Of a DNA stretch of 64,000 nt, positions 51,108 through 60,593 are shown in pieces. Made by a program: the position numbers and the translations under genes. The notes beneath the pieces are model-generated. The model ran no database searches, was not told the DNA's origin, and saw nothing but the letters and a program-made list of their open reading frames with translations. Positions within the stretch are counted from its first letter, which is position 1. The number at the start of each line of letters is the position of its first letter. This DNA is from Leucobacter sp. wl10 (GTDB taxonomy: Bacteria > Actinomycetota > Actinomycetes > Actinomycetales > Microbacteriaceae): assembly GCF_003569785.1 (NCBI RefSeq), contig NZ_KZ983997.1, positions 62,001 to 126,000 of the forward strand, read 5' to 3'.

Positions 51108-51133
51108 TGTCACTTTCCTCGCGAAACGTGACA
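51108..51133. promoter_or_regulatory. Inverted repeat between divergent sigma and exported-protein genes
   Basis: TGTCAC (51108-51113) and GTGACA (51128-51133) form a perfect 6-base inverted repeat. It encloses TTTC and GAAA as a second, slightly offset pair. It lies 33 bases upstream of the anti-sigma start and 58 bases before the first exported-protein start, where a shared control site would be expected. Confidence 0.45.
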
Positions 51134-51190
51134 TCAACTTCGTCGTCCATCGTTTACCTGCAGAACGACACAAGAAGGCTATGGTTAGAA

Positions 51191-51811
51191 ATGTACCCGT
51201 ATTGTTCTGAAGGGTGGATAGTTATAGAAATTAGTAGGTACGCGCCTGTGGCAGCTGTGGTGATTGCCGGTGGATTTTTTGCGTTCAGTGCGGTTTCGGC
51301 GGCCGTCGCCGAAGACCAGCCACAAGGATTGGCGGGGGAGCGGCAGAGCCGGGAAGCTTCACTCTTCATCGGCGACGAACCGGTGTTCTATACCCCTCAA
51401 GAGGGCATTGAGAAGTTTGCGAGGATCGTGAACGCTGACTCGGCACTTCAGGGGCTCGACATCAGTATCGCCATGGACGGCGCACCAGCTATGTTCCCGA
51501 ACGCCGACAAGGACGGCTACCCGATTAAGTACGAATCCGGCTATATCGAATCAGTTGCCGCAACCGCGTCGAGGTGTATTCAAATCTCGGCCTGGATCTC
51601 CGACCCCGCGATCTCCTCCGATGAGGTGCGGAAGCTTTCTGATCAGCAATTCCAGGAGTACGCGAGCGTTCCAGCGGTGGCAGAGTTGAGCAACGCGAAC
51701 GAGGAAATGTCAGGAACACTCACATCAGCACGTGCAGCCGGCGAGGACCCTGTTGTATTCGAAGCTAAAGAGACCTGCGGGGTGTTCGGCCTGAACGGAG
51801 GCGCCCCGTGA
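51191..51811 (+). CDS. Exported protein, unknown function
   Basis: From the ATG at 51191 this protein has 206 residues. A hydrophobic segment (VAAVVIAGGFFAFSAVSAAVA) follows a short n-region, so it is probably secreted with cleavage after AVA. A second start, GTG at 51248 with AGTAGG upstream, would give a shorter signal peptide. A TTGTTC-n17-TAGAAA promoter inside the longer version supports the shorter one. The mature part is acidic with two cysteines (about positions 148 and 198). I do not recognise the family. It overlaps the next gene by four bases. Confidence 0.6.
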   Translation: MYPYCSEGWIVIEISRYAPVAAVVIAGGFFAFSAVSAAVAEDQPQGLAGERQSREASLFIGDEPVFYTPQEGIEKFARIVNADSALQGLDISIAMDGAPAMFPNADKDGYPIKYESGYIESVAATASRCIQISAWISDPAISSDEVRKLSDQQFQEYASVPAVAELSNANEEMSGTLTSARAAGEDPVVFEAKETCGVFGLNGGAP

Positions 51812-52272
51812 AACGTGGAATGCGGAAAGCGGCGATCCTCTACTCCATTGCCGCAGCGCTGGTCGCAGGCGGAACCGTCAACGCTGCACCCAGCACGGCT
51901 ACGTCCTCGGAAGCGGTGTTCTACATCGATCAACTCGCAGTGACGTCCGGAAGATACGATGTGTATCAGTGGGGCTACAAGCGGACCCTGGGGTCGAGTA
52001 CGCCATCCGCGTCATACATTCACAATGGATGGAATGTCGCGACCGGTATCTATACCTTCAGAATGGGGTTACGGGATACGTCCGGCAACCAGTTCGCAGG
52101 CGCGGTCATCACATATCCAACTTCCTTCTACGGAACGAACTGCACTCTCACGACAGGAGCCGGAATCACAGGTTCCAAGCCTTTCTATCTCAACACGCGG
52201 TGGGACAAAGCGGGTGGCGGGAATCCTGCCCAGCGCACCTTCTATGGGGAGTTGCACTGGAATGGACCTTGA
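51808..52272 (+). CDS. Secreted small protein, unknown function
   Basis: This 154-residue protein has a basic start and signal peptide ending near VNA-A (residue 26). The mature protein of about 128 residues is rich in Tyr, Trp, Gly and Thr, with one cysteine, and looks like an all-beta fold (VYQWGYKRTLGSSTPSASYI, ITYPTSFYGTNCTLTTGAGI). No known family was recognised. The GTG start overlaps the preceding stop (GTGA), so the two are made together. Confidence 0.65.
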   Translation: MKRGMRKAAILYSIAAALVAGGTVNAAPSTATSSEAVFYIDQLAVTSGRYDVYQWGYKRTLGSSTPSASYIHNGWNVATGIYTFRMGLRDTSGNQFAGAVITYPTSFYGTNCTLTTGAGITGSKPFYLNTRWDKAGGGNPAQRTFYGELHWNGP

Positions 52273-52369
52273 GCCGGAAGGCGCCCGCCGAATAGGGCTC
52301 CGGCTGCTGGCGCCTTTTGATAGGCTTCCGAGGTGACGTCGCCGTACACGCGATAGCGAGGAGACACCA

Positions 52370-52981
52370 GTGAAGAAACTCTCGATGCTGATCGTTTCGG
52401 TGGTTTCAACCGCATTGCTGTCTTCCTGCGCCGCGACGCCCGACAATACTCAGGCTGACAATGTTCCTGACCCGGTCACCATTCAGGAGGACCCGCGTCT
52501 CCCCAGGAACGGCGAGGCCGCTTCGGGTGAACTGCTGGCACTGGACGGATCTTCTATTGGGGCGGTGCGCGCGGTGTTCTGGGGCAACGAAGATGACTCC
52601 ATCTCGTCTGCCGACCTCGAGTTCACCGATATCGACCCGGCATACGACGGAACCCGGGTCGGTGGTTCGCTCGAACCCAGAGCCCCCGATGACCCCTGCT
52701 TCGATATCGGTATTCGCACGAGCGAAACGCCGCTGGACCTCACCGGAGACAATAACTCCGATCTCAAGCAAATCGACCCCGAGTACAAAGGCTACCTTTT
52801 ATACGAAGTCGTGCTCTACCTGGACCTGGAGACGGGGTATCGGGCGCCCTCTTTGGGATTTTTCGGGTGGGACGAGGATCCCGTGACGACAAAGTGTATT
52901 AATCCCGTGGTGGCGCGTGCCGAACTCGCATGGGATCAACCGTCTGCCACATCCAAACCCGCCCAATCGGACAGTCAGTAG
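52370..52981 (+). CDS. Predicted lipoprotein, unknown function
   Basis: This 203-residue protein has a signal peptide with lipobox LSSC (Cys20). The mature part is acidic, with two cysteines (around 108 and 176), and contains DLEFTDIDPAYDGTRVGG. It does not resemble a family I know. The GTG start has GAGGAGACACC upstream. It completes a divergent set of exported proteins opposite the sigma operon. Confidence 0.7.
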   Translation: MKKLSMLIVSVVSTALLSSCAATPDNTQADNVPDPVTIQEDPRLPRNGEAASGELLALDGSSIGAVRAVFWGNEDDSISSADLEFTDIDPAYDGTRVGGSLEPRAPDDPCFDIGIRTSETPLDLTGDNNSDLKQIDPEYKGYLLYEVVLYLDLETGYRAPSLGFFGWDEDPVTTKCINPVVARAELAWDQPSATSKPAQSDSQ

Positions 52982-52984
52982 CAC

Positions 52985-53328
52985 GCCTCTAGGATTCCCG
53001 ACAGGAAGAAGAAGCCTGAATCATCCCGGGGACGGGAGGGCTCTGCCGATCCTGCTTTCTGCAAAATCGGCGAGCAAGGACGCGGGCAAGGAGCGGCCTG
53101 GCACCTCGATATTCGGCGGCAGGTCCGACTCCCCACTCACCCAACGTCTTAATAGATGATGTCTGCTTCCTCGCCCTCGGACTCGGCACCCGCGCGAAGC
53201 CTTTGAATCCACGCGGAAACAAGTCTCTCGATCCGTGGTCGCCTGTTCCCGCAGGGCTCCATTACGTCCGGTTGACCGGCTGGCCGGTGCTCCCTGGTGT
53301 AGCGGCCCGGTGGGGCTACACTGAGAAG
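52985..53328. other. Intergenic stretch at the right edge of the accessory region
   Basis: No coding frame with convincing signals was found. The left half has mixed base composition. The right half holds the dxs promoter: TACACT (53317-53322) six bases before the dxs ATG. Confidence 0.5.
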
Positions 53329-55248
53329 ATGCTTGAGCACATCGAGGGTCCGCGCGACCTCGATGCGCTCAGCATTGAGGAGTGCCGCGTGCTCGCCGCC
53401 GAGATCCGCGAGTTCCTGATCTCGGAGGTCTCCAAGACCGGTGGCCACCTGGGGCCGAACCTCGGCGTCGTCGAGCTGACCATCGCGCTCCACCGCGTCT
53501 TCGAGTCGCCGCGGGACCCGATCGTCTTCGACACCGGCCACCAGAGCTACGTGCACAAGCTGCTGACGGGGCGCAAGGACTTCTCCCGGCTGCGGCAGCG
53601 GGGCGGCCTCGCCGGCTACCCGCAGCGCGCGGAGTCGCCGCACGACGTCGTCGAGAGTTCGCACGCCTCGAGCTCGCTGAGCTGGGCCGACGGCATCTCG
53701 CGCGCGTTCTCGCGCCGGGCGCAGGCCGACCCGGCGCAGGGGGACCGGCACGTGGTCGCCGTGGTGGGCGACGGCGCCCTCACCGGGGGGATGACCTGGG
53801 AGGCGCTCAACAACATCACGGACGACAACGACCGCAACCTGGTGATCGTCGTCAACGACAACGGCCGCTCCTACGCCCCCACGATCGGCGGGATGGCGCG
53901 CTTCCTCAACTCGGTGCGCACGACCTCGAGCTACCGGGACCTGCAGGAGGGGAGCGAGAGGCTGTTCTCGGCGTTCGGGTCGCCGGGGCGCACGGTGTAT
54001 CGAGCGGCCCGCGGGGCGATGCGCGGCATCGCGAGCCGGGCCTCGGGCAACCAGGATCTGTACTCCAACCTCGACATCAAGTACGTCGGCCCGATCGACG
54101 GTCACGACCTCGAGGCCGTGGAGAAGGCGCTGCGGCAGGCGAAGGGCTACGGCCGCCCGGTGCTCGTGCACGTGATCACCGAGAAGGGGCGGGGCTACGC
54201 GCCGGCGGAGAACGACATCGCCGATCAGTTCCACTCGGTCGGGCAGATCGATCCGGGCAGCGGAGAGCCGATGGGGGCCTCGGAGGGACGCAGCTGGACC
54301 TCCGTGTTCCGGGAGCGGATCGTGGAGCTCGCCGAGGCCGACGAGCGCGTCGTGGGCATCACCGCGGCGATGCTGGCTCCGACCGGCCTCGACCTGCTCG
54401 CGGAGCGCCACCCGGGGCGCGTGTTCGACGTCGGCATCGCCGAGCAGCACGCCGTGACGAGCGCCGCCGGGCTCGCCTACGGCGGCCTGCACCCGGTGGT
54501 CGCAGTGTATGCGACGTTCATGAACCGCGCCTTCGACCAGTTGCTCATGGACGTCGCGCTGCACCGAGCGGGCGTCACCCTGGTGCTGGATCGGGCCGGC
54601 GTGACGGGCCCGGACGGCGCGAGCCACAACGGCGTCTGGGACCTCGCCACCCTCCAGATCGTGCCGGGGATCAGGATCGCGGCGCCGCGGGACGAGGAGA
54701 CCCTCCGGGAGCTGCTGGGGGAGGCGGTGGCCATCGGCGACGGCCCGACCGTGCTCCGCTACCCCAAGGGCGCCGTGGCGCCGACGGTCGCCGCCGTGCG
54801 CCGCACCGACGACGGGGTCGACGTGCTCCGAGAGGATTCTTCGAGCGGGCAGGGGGACGTGCTCTTCGTCGCGGCAGGACCCATGGCGCACGTCGCCCTC
54901 GACGCCGCCGGGATGCTCGGCGAGCGGGGCATCTCGAGCACCGTCGTCGATCCGCGCTGGGTCGTGCCGGTGGCGCACTCGGTGGTCGAGCTCGCCCGGA
55001 GGCACCGCCTGCTCATCAGCGTCGAGGACGGCATCCGCGTGGGGGGAGTCGGTACCCGGATCCGCCAGGCGCTGCGCGACGCGGGCGTCGACACGGCGGT
55101 GAGCGAGCTCGGCGTGCCGGACGAGTTTCCCGCACACGCCTCCCGGGGCGAACTGCTCGAGCAGGCCGGACTCACCGCCGAGCGGATCGCGGCCGACGTC
55201 GCGGAGCAGGTCCGGGGCGTGCGGATCCCGGTCGCCCGCCCGGAGTGA
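53329..55248 (+). CDS. dxs: 1-deoxy-D-xylulose-5-phosphate synthase
   Basis: This 639-residue thiamine-diphosphate enzyme condenses pyruvate with glyceraldehyde 3-phosphate, the first step of the MEP isoprenoid pathway. Hallmarks are [15 protein letters not shown], the TPP-binding [25 protein letters not shown], and the transketolase centre [22 protein letters not shown], six bases, ATG marks a leaderless start at 53329. In-frame upstream codons lie before the transcript start. A hairpin spans its stop codon. Confidence 0.96.
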   Translation: MLEHIEGPRDLDALSIEECRVLAAEIREFLISEVSKTGGHLGPNLGVVELTIALHRVFESPRDPIVFDTGHQSYVHKLLTGRKDFSRLRQRGGLAGYPQRAESPHDVVESSHASSSLSWADGISRAFSRRAQADPAQGDRHVVAVVGDGALTGGMTWEALNNITDDNDRNLVIVVNDNGRSYAPTIGGMARFLNSVRTTSSYRDLQEGSERLFSAFGSPGRTVYRAARGAMRGIASRASGNQDLYSNLDIKYVGPIDGHDLEAVEKALRQAKGYGRPVLVHVITEKGRGYAPAENDIADQFHSVGQIDPGSGEPMGASEGRSWTSVFRERIVELAEADERVVGITAAMLAPTGLDLLAERHPGRVFDVGIAEQHAVTSAAGLAYGGLHPVVAVYATFMNRAFDQLLMDVALHRAGVTLVLDRAGVTGPDGASHNGVWDLATLQIVPGIRIAAPRDEETLRELLGEAVAIGDGPTVLRYPKGAVAPTVAAVRRTDDGVDVLREDSSSGQGDVLFVAAGPMAHVALDAAGMLGERGISSTVVDPRWVVPVAHSVVELARRHRLLISVEDGIRVGGVGTRIRQALRDAGVDTAVSELGVPDEFPAHASRGELLEQAGLTAERIAADVAEQVRGVRIPVARPE

Positions 55249-55264
55249 CGGGGCGACCGGGATC
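55224..55264. terminator. Hairpin spanning the dxs stop codon
   Basis: A perfect 14-base stem (55224-55237 with 55251-55264) carries the dxs stop codon in its loop. It lies eight bases before the end of the convergent fadB-type gene, so it can terminate both. Confidence 0.6.
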
Positions 55265-55271
55265 GGGGCGC

Positions 55272-57407
55272 CTATTTCGCGCCTGCGATGCGGGGCTCGT
55301 GGAACGCGCTCCCGAAGACACGCTCGCTCGCCCCCACGCGGTCGAGGTACGGGGTCGCGCCGCCGGCCTGGAAGGGCCAGCCGGCGCCCAGGATCAAGCA
55401 GAGGTCGATGTCCTCCGCAGCCGCGACCACGCCCTCGTCGAGCATGATCCGGATCTCGCGGGCGAGCTCGTCCTCGACGCGGCGCAGGATCTCGTCCTCG
55501 CCCACGGCGGTCGCGCCGACGCTGATCGCCTTCCTGCCGGCCCTCGAGAGGTCCTCGACCTTGCCGTGCTTCGTCTTCGACAGCGGCGCGTCGACCTTGG
55601 CGAGCCTGTGCAGGTTCTCCGAGGCGTAGAAGCGCTCGGGGAACGCGTCGACCATCGTGTCCTGCACGTGCGCCGCGACCTTCCAACCGACGAGATCGAT
55701 AAGCTCGAACGGCCCCATCGGCAGGCCGATCGGCGCGAGCGCCCGCTCCACGACGGGCAGCGGGGTGCCCTCGTCGAGCGCTCGGGCCGCCTCGCCCATC
55801 ACCTTCGCCAGCAGGCGGTTGACCACGAAACCGGGGCGGTCCGCCGTGATGACGGCGCTCTTGCCGAGCTTCTTGGCGACGGCCATCGCGGTCGCGAGGG
55901 TGGCGTCGTCGGTGCCCGGCGCCCGGACGACCTCGATGAGCGGCATCACCGCGACCGGGTTGAAGAAGTGGAAGCCCACGAGGCGCTCGGGGTGCGTCAG
56001 CTTCGCGCCGATCTCCTCGACCGACAGGGAGGAGGTGTTGGTCGCGATCACCGCGTCGGGGGAGATGATCGGCTCGATCTCGGAGAAGACCTGCTGCTTC
56101 ACGCCGAGTTCTTCGAAGACCGCCTCGATCACCCAGTCGCAGTCGGCGTAGAGCGTCTTGTCCGTGGTGCCGCTCACGAGCGCCTTGGTCTGATTCGCGT
56201 TGTCCGCGCTGAGCCGGCCCTTCTCCTGCATCTTGTCGATCTCGCCGCGGATGTACTCGAGGCCCTTGTCGACGCGCGCCTGATCCAGGTCGGTGATGAG
56301 CACGGGCACCCGCAGCTTGCGGGCGAAGAGCAGCGCGAACTGGCTGGCCATCAGACCCGCCCCGATCACGCCGACCTTCTTGACGGGCTTCGCGAGCTCC
56401 CTGTCGGGTGCGCCGGCCGGGCGCTTCGCGCGCTTCTGCACCAGGTCGAAGGCGTAGATGGAGGCGGCGAACTGGTCGCCGGAGATCAGCTCCGCCAGCG
56501 CCTCGTCCTCGCGCTCGAAGCCGCGCTCGAGGTCCCCGTCCTTCGCGGCGCTCAGGAGGTCCAGCGCGACGTAAGGCGCCCTCGCGGCGGTGCCGATGCG
56601 CGTCCTGAGGGTGTCGCGGGCGATCTTGATCGCCGCGGGCCACTTCGTGAGCCGCTCGAGCTTGCCGGGCACGTGCGGTCGCTCGACCTTCACCGCCCCG
56701 GTGAGCACGCCGTCGGCCCAGGCCACCGAGCGCTCCAGGAAGCTGGCCGAGCCGAACATCGCGTCGAAGAGCCCGAGCTCGTATGCCTGCTGCGGCTTCA
56801 GCATGCGGTTGTTCTTGAGCGGGTTCGAGACGATGACGTCGAGCGCCTTCTCGATGCCGATGAGGTTGGGCACGATCGTGGCTCCGCCCCAGCCGGGGAT
56901 GATGCCGAGGAACACCTCGGGGAAGGCGAGGGCCGCGGCCGAGGAGTCGAGCGTGCGGTAGTCGCAGTGCAGCGCGATCTCCATGGCGCCGCCGAGCGCG
57001 AGCCCGTTGACGAAGGCGAAGGAGGGCACGCCCAGCCCGCCGAGCTTGCCGAGCACGAAGTGGCCGTACTGCGCCATGAGGCGCGCGTTCGGCTCCGTGG
57101 CGAGCGTCGACACCTTCGAGAGGTCGGCGCCGGCCGCGAAGATGAACGGCTTGCCCGTGACGGCGACGGCCGAGATCTCGCCCGAGGCGGCGCGGTCGCG
57201 CAACTCGTCGAGCGAGCGGGCGAGGCCCTGCAGCGTGCGCGGCCCCAGGGTGTTCGGGCGGGTGTGGTCGCGTCCGTTGTCGAGGGTGATCAGCGCGAGA
57301 GTGCCGCCCGACGGCAGCGCGACATCGCGCACGTACGACTCGGTGACCACCTCATCGGCGGATGCCTCGATGATGGGTGAGAAATCGATCCTGCGGTAAT
57401 CGGTCAT
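55272..57407 (-). CDS. fadB: Fatty-acid oxidation enzyme: enoyl-CoA hydratase/3-hydroxyacyl-CoA dehydrogenase
   Basis: This 711-residue protein has an N-terminal crotonase-like half (GKPFIFAAGADLSKVSTLAT, oxyanion hole GLALGGAMEIALHCDYR) and a C-terminal 3-hydroxyacyl-CoA dehydrogenase half (VGVIGAGLMASQFALLFAR, FHFFNPVAVMPLIEVV, DRPGFVVNRLL). It catalyses the hydration and oxidation steps of beta-oxidation. The thiolase gene lies six bases upstream on the same strand, giving a complete trifunctional unit. The ATG is at 57407. Confidence 0.94.
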   Translation of the reverse strand: MTDYRRIDFSPIIEASADEVVTESYVRDVALPSGGTLALITLDNGRDHTRPNTLGPRTLQGLARSLDELRDRAASGEISAVAVTGKPFIFAAGADLSKVSTLATEPNARLMAQYGHFVLGKLGGLGVPSFAFVNGLALGGAMEIALHCDYRTLDSSAAALAFPEVFLGIIPGWGGATIVPNLIGIEKALDVIVSNPLKNNRMLKPQQAYELGLFDAMFGSASFLERSVAWADGVLTGAVKVERPHVPGKLERLTKWPAAIKIARDTLRTRIGTAARAPYVALDLLSAAKDGDLERGFEREDEALAELISGDQFAASIYAFDLVQKRAKRPAGAPDRELAKPVKKVGVIGAGLMASQFALLFARKLRVPVLITDLDQARVDKGLEYIRGEIDKMQEKGRLSADNANQTKALVSGTTDKTLYADCDWVIEAVFEELGVKQQVFSEIEPIISPDAVIATNTSSLSVEEIGAKLTHPERLVGFHFFNPVAVMPLIEVVRAPGTDDATLATAMAVAKKLGKSAVITADRPGFVVNRLLAKVMGEAARALDEGTPLPVVERALAPIGLPMGPFELIDLVGWKVAAHVQDTMVDAFPERFYASENLHRLAKVDAPLSKTKHGKVEDLSRAGRKAISVGATAVGEDEILRRVEDELAREIRIMLDEGVVAAAEDIDLCLILGAGWPFQAGGATPYLDRVGASERVFGSAFHEPRIAGAK

Positions 57408-57412
57408 GACGG

Positions 57413-58618
57413 TTACTTCTTGCCCTTCTTGCCGTTGAAGTGAGGGTTCTCCCAGATCGCGGTTCCGCCCTGTCCCAGGCCGACGCACATGGCGGTCACG
57501 CCGTAGCGCACGTCGGGGCGCTGCTCGAACTGGCGCGCGAGCTGGATCATGAGCCGTACGCCGGAGGCGGCGAGCGGGTGGCCGAACGCGATGGCGCCGC
57601 CCCAGGGGTTGACGCGCGGATCGTCGTCGGCGATCCCGAAGTGATCGGTGAAGGAGAGCACCTGCACCGCGAAGGCCTCGTTGAGCTCGAAGAGGCCGAT
57701 GTCGTCGACCGTGAGGCCCGCCCGCTTCAGCGCCTTCTCCGTGGAGGGCACCGGGCCGAGGCCCATGACCTCCGGCTGCACCCCCGCGAAAGCGAAGCCG
57801 ACGAGGCGCATCCTGGCCGGCAGGCCGAGCTCGCGCGCGGTGTCGGCGCCTGCGAGCAGCGAGACGGTCGCGCCGTCGGTGAGCGGCGAGGCGTTGCCCG
57901 CCGTCACGCGGCCGTGCGGGCGGAAGGGCGTTTTGAGCCCCGAGAGCCCCTCCATCGTCGTCTCGGGGCGGCGCCCCTCGTCCTCGGTCGCGAGTCCCCA
58001 TCCGGCGGCCGAGCGCGTGGCGACCGGCACGAGATCCGCCTGAATGTCGCCGCGGTCGTAGGCGGCCTGCACCTTGTGCTGGCTGAGCATGCCGAATCGA
58101 TCCGCGCGCTCCTTGGTGAGCTCGGGGAAGCGGTCGTGCAGGCGCTCGGCGGTGATGCCCATGTTGAGCGCGTCGGCGCTTACGAGCTTCTCGGCGACGA
58201 AGCGCGGATTGGGATCGGCGTCGAGGCCGATCGGATGCCGCCCCATGTGCTCGACGCCGCCCGCCACCGCGAGGTCGTACTGACCCGATCCGATCGCGGC
58301 GCCCATGAACGACGCGACCGTGAGCGCGCCGGCGCACATGCGGTCGAGGGCGAAGCCCGGGACCGTCACCGGGAGCCCGGCCAGGATCGAGACGGTGCGC
58401 CCGAGCGTGAGTCCCTGGTCGCCCTGCTGGGTCGTCGCGGCGATGCCCACGTCGTCGATGCGGTCGAGCGGGAGATCGGGGTTGCGCTCGAGCAATCCCT
58501 GCAGCGCCTTGACCGCCAGATCATCCGCGCGCGTCTCCGCGTACATGCCCTTTTCTCCAGCGCGTCCGAAGGGGGTGCGCACCCCGTCCACGAACACGAC
58601 CTCTCTCATTGCGGCCAC
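57413..58618 (-). CDS. fadA: Acetyl-CoA acyltransferase (thiolase)
   Basis: This 401-residue thiolase cleaves 3-ketoacyl-CoA. The acyl-enzyme cysteine is Cys95 in LDRMCAGALTVASF. The other catalytic groups are in NEAFAVQ, GHPLAASG and the late AMCVGLGQGG. It is the first gene of the beta-oxidation pair. GTG at 58618 is close to GGAGG; ATG at 58609 is also possible but 13 bases from it. Confidence 0.93.
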   Translation of the reverse strand: MAAMREVVFVDGVRTPFGRAGEKGMYAETRADDLAVKALQGLLERNPDLPLDRIDDVGIAATTQQGDQGLTLGRTVSILAGLPVTVPGFALDRMCAGALTVASFMGAAIGSGQYDLAVAGGVEHMGRHPIGLDADPNPRFVAEKLVSADALNMGITAERLHDRFPELTKERADRFGMLSQHKVQAAYDRGDIQADLVPVATRSAAGWGLATEDEGRRPETTMEGLSGLKTPFRPHGRVTAGNASPLTDGATVSLLAGADTARELGLPARMRLVGFAFAGVQPEVMGLGPVPSTEKALKRAGLTVDDIGLFELNEAFAVQVLSFTDHFGIADDDPRVNPWGGAIAFGHPLAASGVRLMIQLARQFEQRPDVRYGVTAMCVGLGQGGTAIWENPHFNGKKGKK

Positions 58619-58731
58619 TTCGCCTCCATCAGGTATGTGTACTGCATCATCACCCATCCTAGAGACGCAGTCTCATTTTGGGGAGGGGCCGTGCGAATCT
58701 GCCGTAAATCGGCACAACTCACGAGAGGGCA

Positions 58732-59919
58732 TTATGCAAGTTCGACAAAAGCAGCGGTGATGATTGGTGCGGTTATTCCAATCTGCCACTCCCGTGCTCC
58801 GAGCTCTTTGAGACGGAGTGCAATCTGCTCGGCGCTGCGCGGCTCGGGAGGCCGCCAGGCCACGGCGCGCAGATGATCGGGCGTGAGCAGATTCTCCGCG
58901 GGAATGCGCTGGCGCTCGGCCTCGGCCCTGATCGCCTCGCGCGCCGCCGCGAGGCGTGCGGCGGCCTCCGGGTGACGCTGAGGCCAGCCCCGATGGTGCG
59001 GGATCGCGCCCGGGTCGCGCGGTCTGGGGCCGGGCAGGTCCTCGGTGGTCTTCCCGGTGAGCACCGCCCGCCACCAGAGGTCGAGCTCGCTTCGGCTGGC
59101 GCGGCCCTTGAAGGTCTGCAGCCGCGCCAGATCGCCCTTGGAGCGAGGGCTCGCCCCAGCCGCTGCCACGATCGACGAATCGGGGATCAGGCGGCCCGGA
59201 GCGACATCGCGCTCGCGCGCCAGCCCGTCGCGCGCGAACCACAGCTCCCGGGCGATCGCGAGTGCGCGGGGACTGCGCAGCGCGTGGCCGCCGGAGAGCT
59301 TGCGCCACGGCTCCGCGCTGCGCGTCTTCTCCGGGCGCGTGCGCACCGCCTCGAACTCCTGCAGCGCGAACTCGGTCTTGCCCTGGGCCTCGAGATCCCG
59401 CATCACGGAGTCGCGCAGGTCCGGCAGCAGCGCGACATCGAGCGCCGCGTATTCGAGCCACGATTCCGGCAGCGGCCGCTGCGACCAGTCGGCGGCCGAG
59501 TGGGCCTTCTCTAGCTTGATGCCGAGCCTGGCCTCGACGAGCGCGCCCAGGCCGACCCGCTCGTATCCGAGCAATCGCGCGGCGAGCTCGGTGTCGAAGA
59601 GCGCCGGCGGGTGGAGGTCGAGCGCATCCAGGCACGGAAGGTCCTGGCTCGCCGCGTGGAGGATCCACTCCTCGCCGTCGATGGCCTCGGCGAGCGGGGC
59701 GAAGGTGCTGAGCCGAGTCGGATCGAAGAGGAAGGGGCGGGCCCCGCGCCGGAAGACCTGCACCAGGTAGGCCTCGGAGCCGTACCGGAAGCCGGAGGCG
59801 CGTTCGGCATCGACCCCGATAGGCCCCGATCCCGCTGCAACGGCCTCCGCCGCGCGCTCGAGCGCGTCGTCGTCGGTGACGAGCGACCAATCGGCTTCGA
59901 GTTCGGACTGCTCGACCAC
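58732..59919 (-). CDS. rnd: Ribonuclease D-like 3'-5' exonuclease with HRDC domain
   Basis: This 395-residue protein has the DEDDy exonuclease domain: GVDAERASGFRYG with Asp37 and Glu39, HAASQDLPCLD, and YAALDVALLPDL. The HRDC helical domain follows (RALAIARELWFARDGLARER and on). RNase D trims the 3' ends of tRNA and other stable RNAs. It starts with GTG three bases after DUF3000, a gene pair conserved in actinobacteria. Confidence 0.93.
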   Translation of the reverse strand: MVEQSELEADWSLVTDDDALERAAEAVAAGSGPIGVDAERASGFRYGSEAYLVQVFRRGARPFLFDPTRLSTFAPLAEAIDGEEWILHAASQDLPCLDALDLHPPALFDTELAARLLGYERVGLGALVEARLGIKLEKAHSAADWSQRPLPESWLEYAALDVALLPDLRDSVMRDLEAQGKTEFALQEFEAVRTRPEKTRSAEPWRKLSGGHALRSPRALAIARELWFARDGLARERDVAPGRLIPDSSIVAAAGASPRSKGDLARLQTFKGRASRSELDLWWRAVLTGKTTEDLPGPRPRDPGAIPHHRGWPQRHPEAAARLAAAREAIRAEAERQRIPAENLLTPDHLRAVAWRPPEPRSAEQIALRLKELGAREWQIGITAPIITAAFVELA

Positions 59920-59922
59920 GCG

Positions 59923-60498
59923 CTACGCTCCCTCGCCGTGCGGCAGGCCGGCCAGCAGGCACAGCAGCTCGGACCACGCCTCGGCGTGGACGGCGAAGTT
60001 CGCGCCGCGCGGGGTCCAGGAGGCGCGCAGCTCGATCTGAGCAGCGTCGCCCTGCGCCTCGAGCGTGCCGAAGCCGCTGGACAGGGTCTTCGTCGCCGTG
60101 CCCGAGAGATACGTGTACTCCGCCCCGCGCGCGTCGAGCGCATCGACGAGCCACGACCAGGCCACGTCGGAGATGAAGGGATCGACGCCGATCTCGACCT
60201 CCAGGGGCGCCTGAGCGAAGCAGACGATGCGGTACGGCGATCCCCACTGGTCGGCGGAACCGGGATCGTGCATGAGCACGAGCCGCCCCGCGCCGTGATG
60301 GGAGTCGATCGAGCCCTCTGGGGTGAGGCCGCGGCGAGGGCCGCGCGCCACGCCCGCCGCCAGGGCGATCGACCGGGGGGCGATGCGCTCGGGGGCTGCG
60401 ATCTCCTGCACGACGAGCTCGTCGCGCAGGCGAGCCCCGCGGATCTGCGCGGCGGCCGCCTCGAACTCAACGGGCTGCAGCTCGATCCTTGCCATCAC
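59923..60498 (-). CDS. DUF3000 family protein
   Basis: This 191-residue protein belongs to DUF3000, found beside RNase D in actinobacteria and without known function. Conserved blocks are RDELVVQEIAAPERIAP and RLVLMHDPGSADQWGSPYRI. TAGTGT followed by seven bases and GTG marks a leaderless start at 60498, one codon before an ATG. The divergent hydrolase gene uses the same arrangement 95 bases away. Confidence 0.9.
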   Translation of the reverse strand: MMARIELQPVEFEAAAAQIRGARLRDELVVQEIAAPERIAPRSIALAAGVARGPRRGLTPEGSIDSHHGAGRLVLMHDPGSADQWGSPYRIVCFAQAPLEVEIGVDPFISDVAWSWLVDALDARGAEYTYLSGTATKTLSSGFGTLEAQGDAAQIELRASWTPRGANFAVHAEAWSELLCLLAGLPHGEGA

Positions 60499-60593
60499 AC
60501 AGGGAACACTAGGGTTTGCTGTGAATCTTGCGGGGATGCCACGCCGGTGACCCGCGGATCGGCCGAAGCGAGGCCAGCGGTAGAGTCGAAGCC

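Noticed and set aside
53149-53220. Coding-like minus-strand end reading [15 protein letters not shown] before a stop at the right edge of the island
   Set aside because: The frame upstream is the shadow of dxs and has no start or homology of its own, so chance is more likely than a gene remnant.
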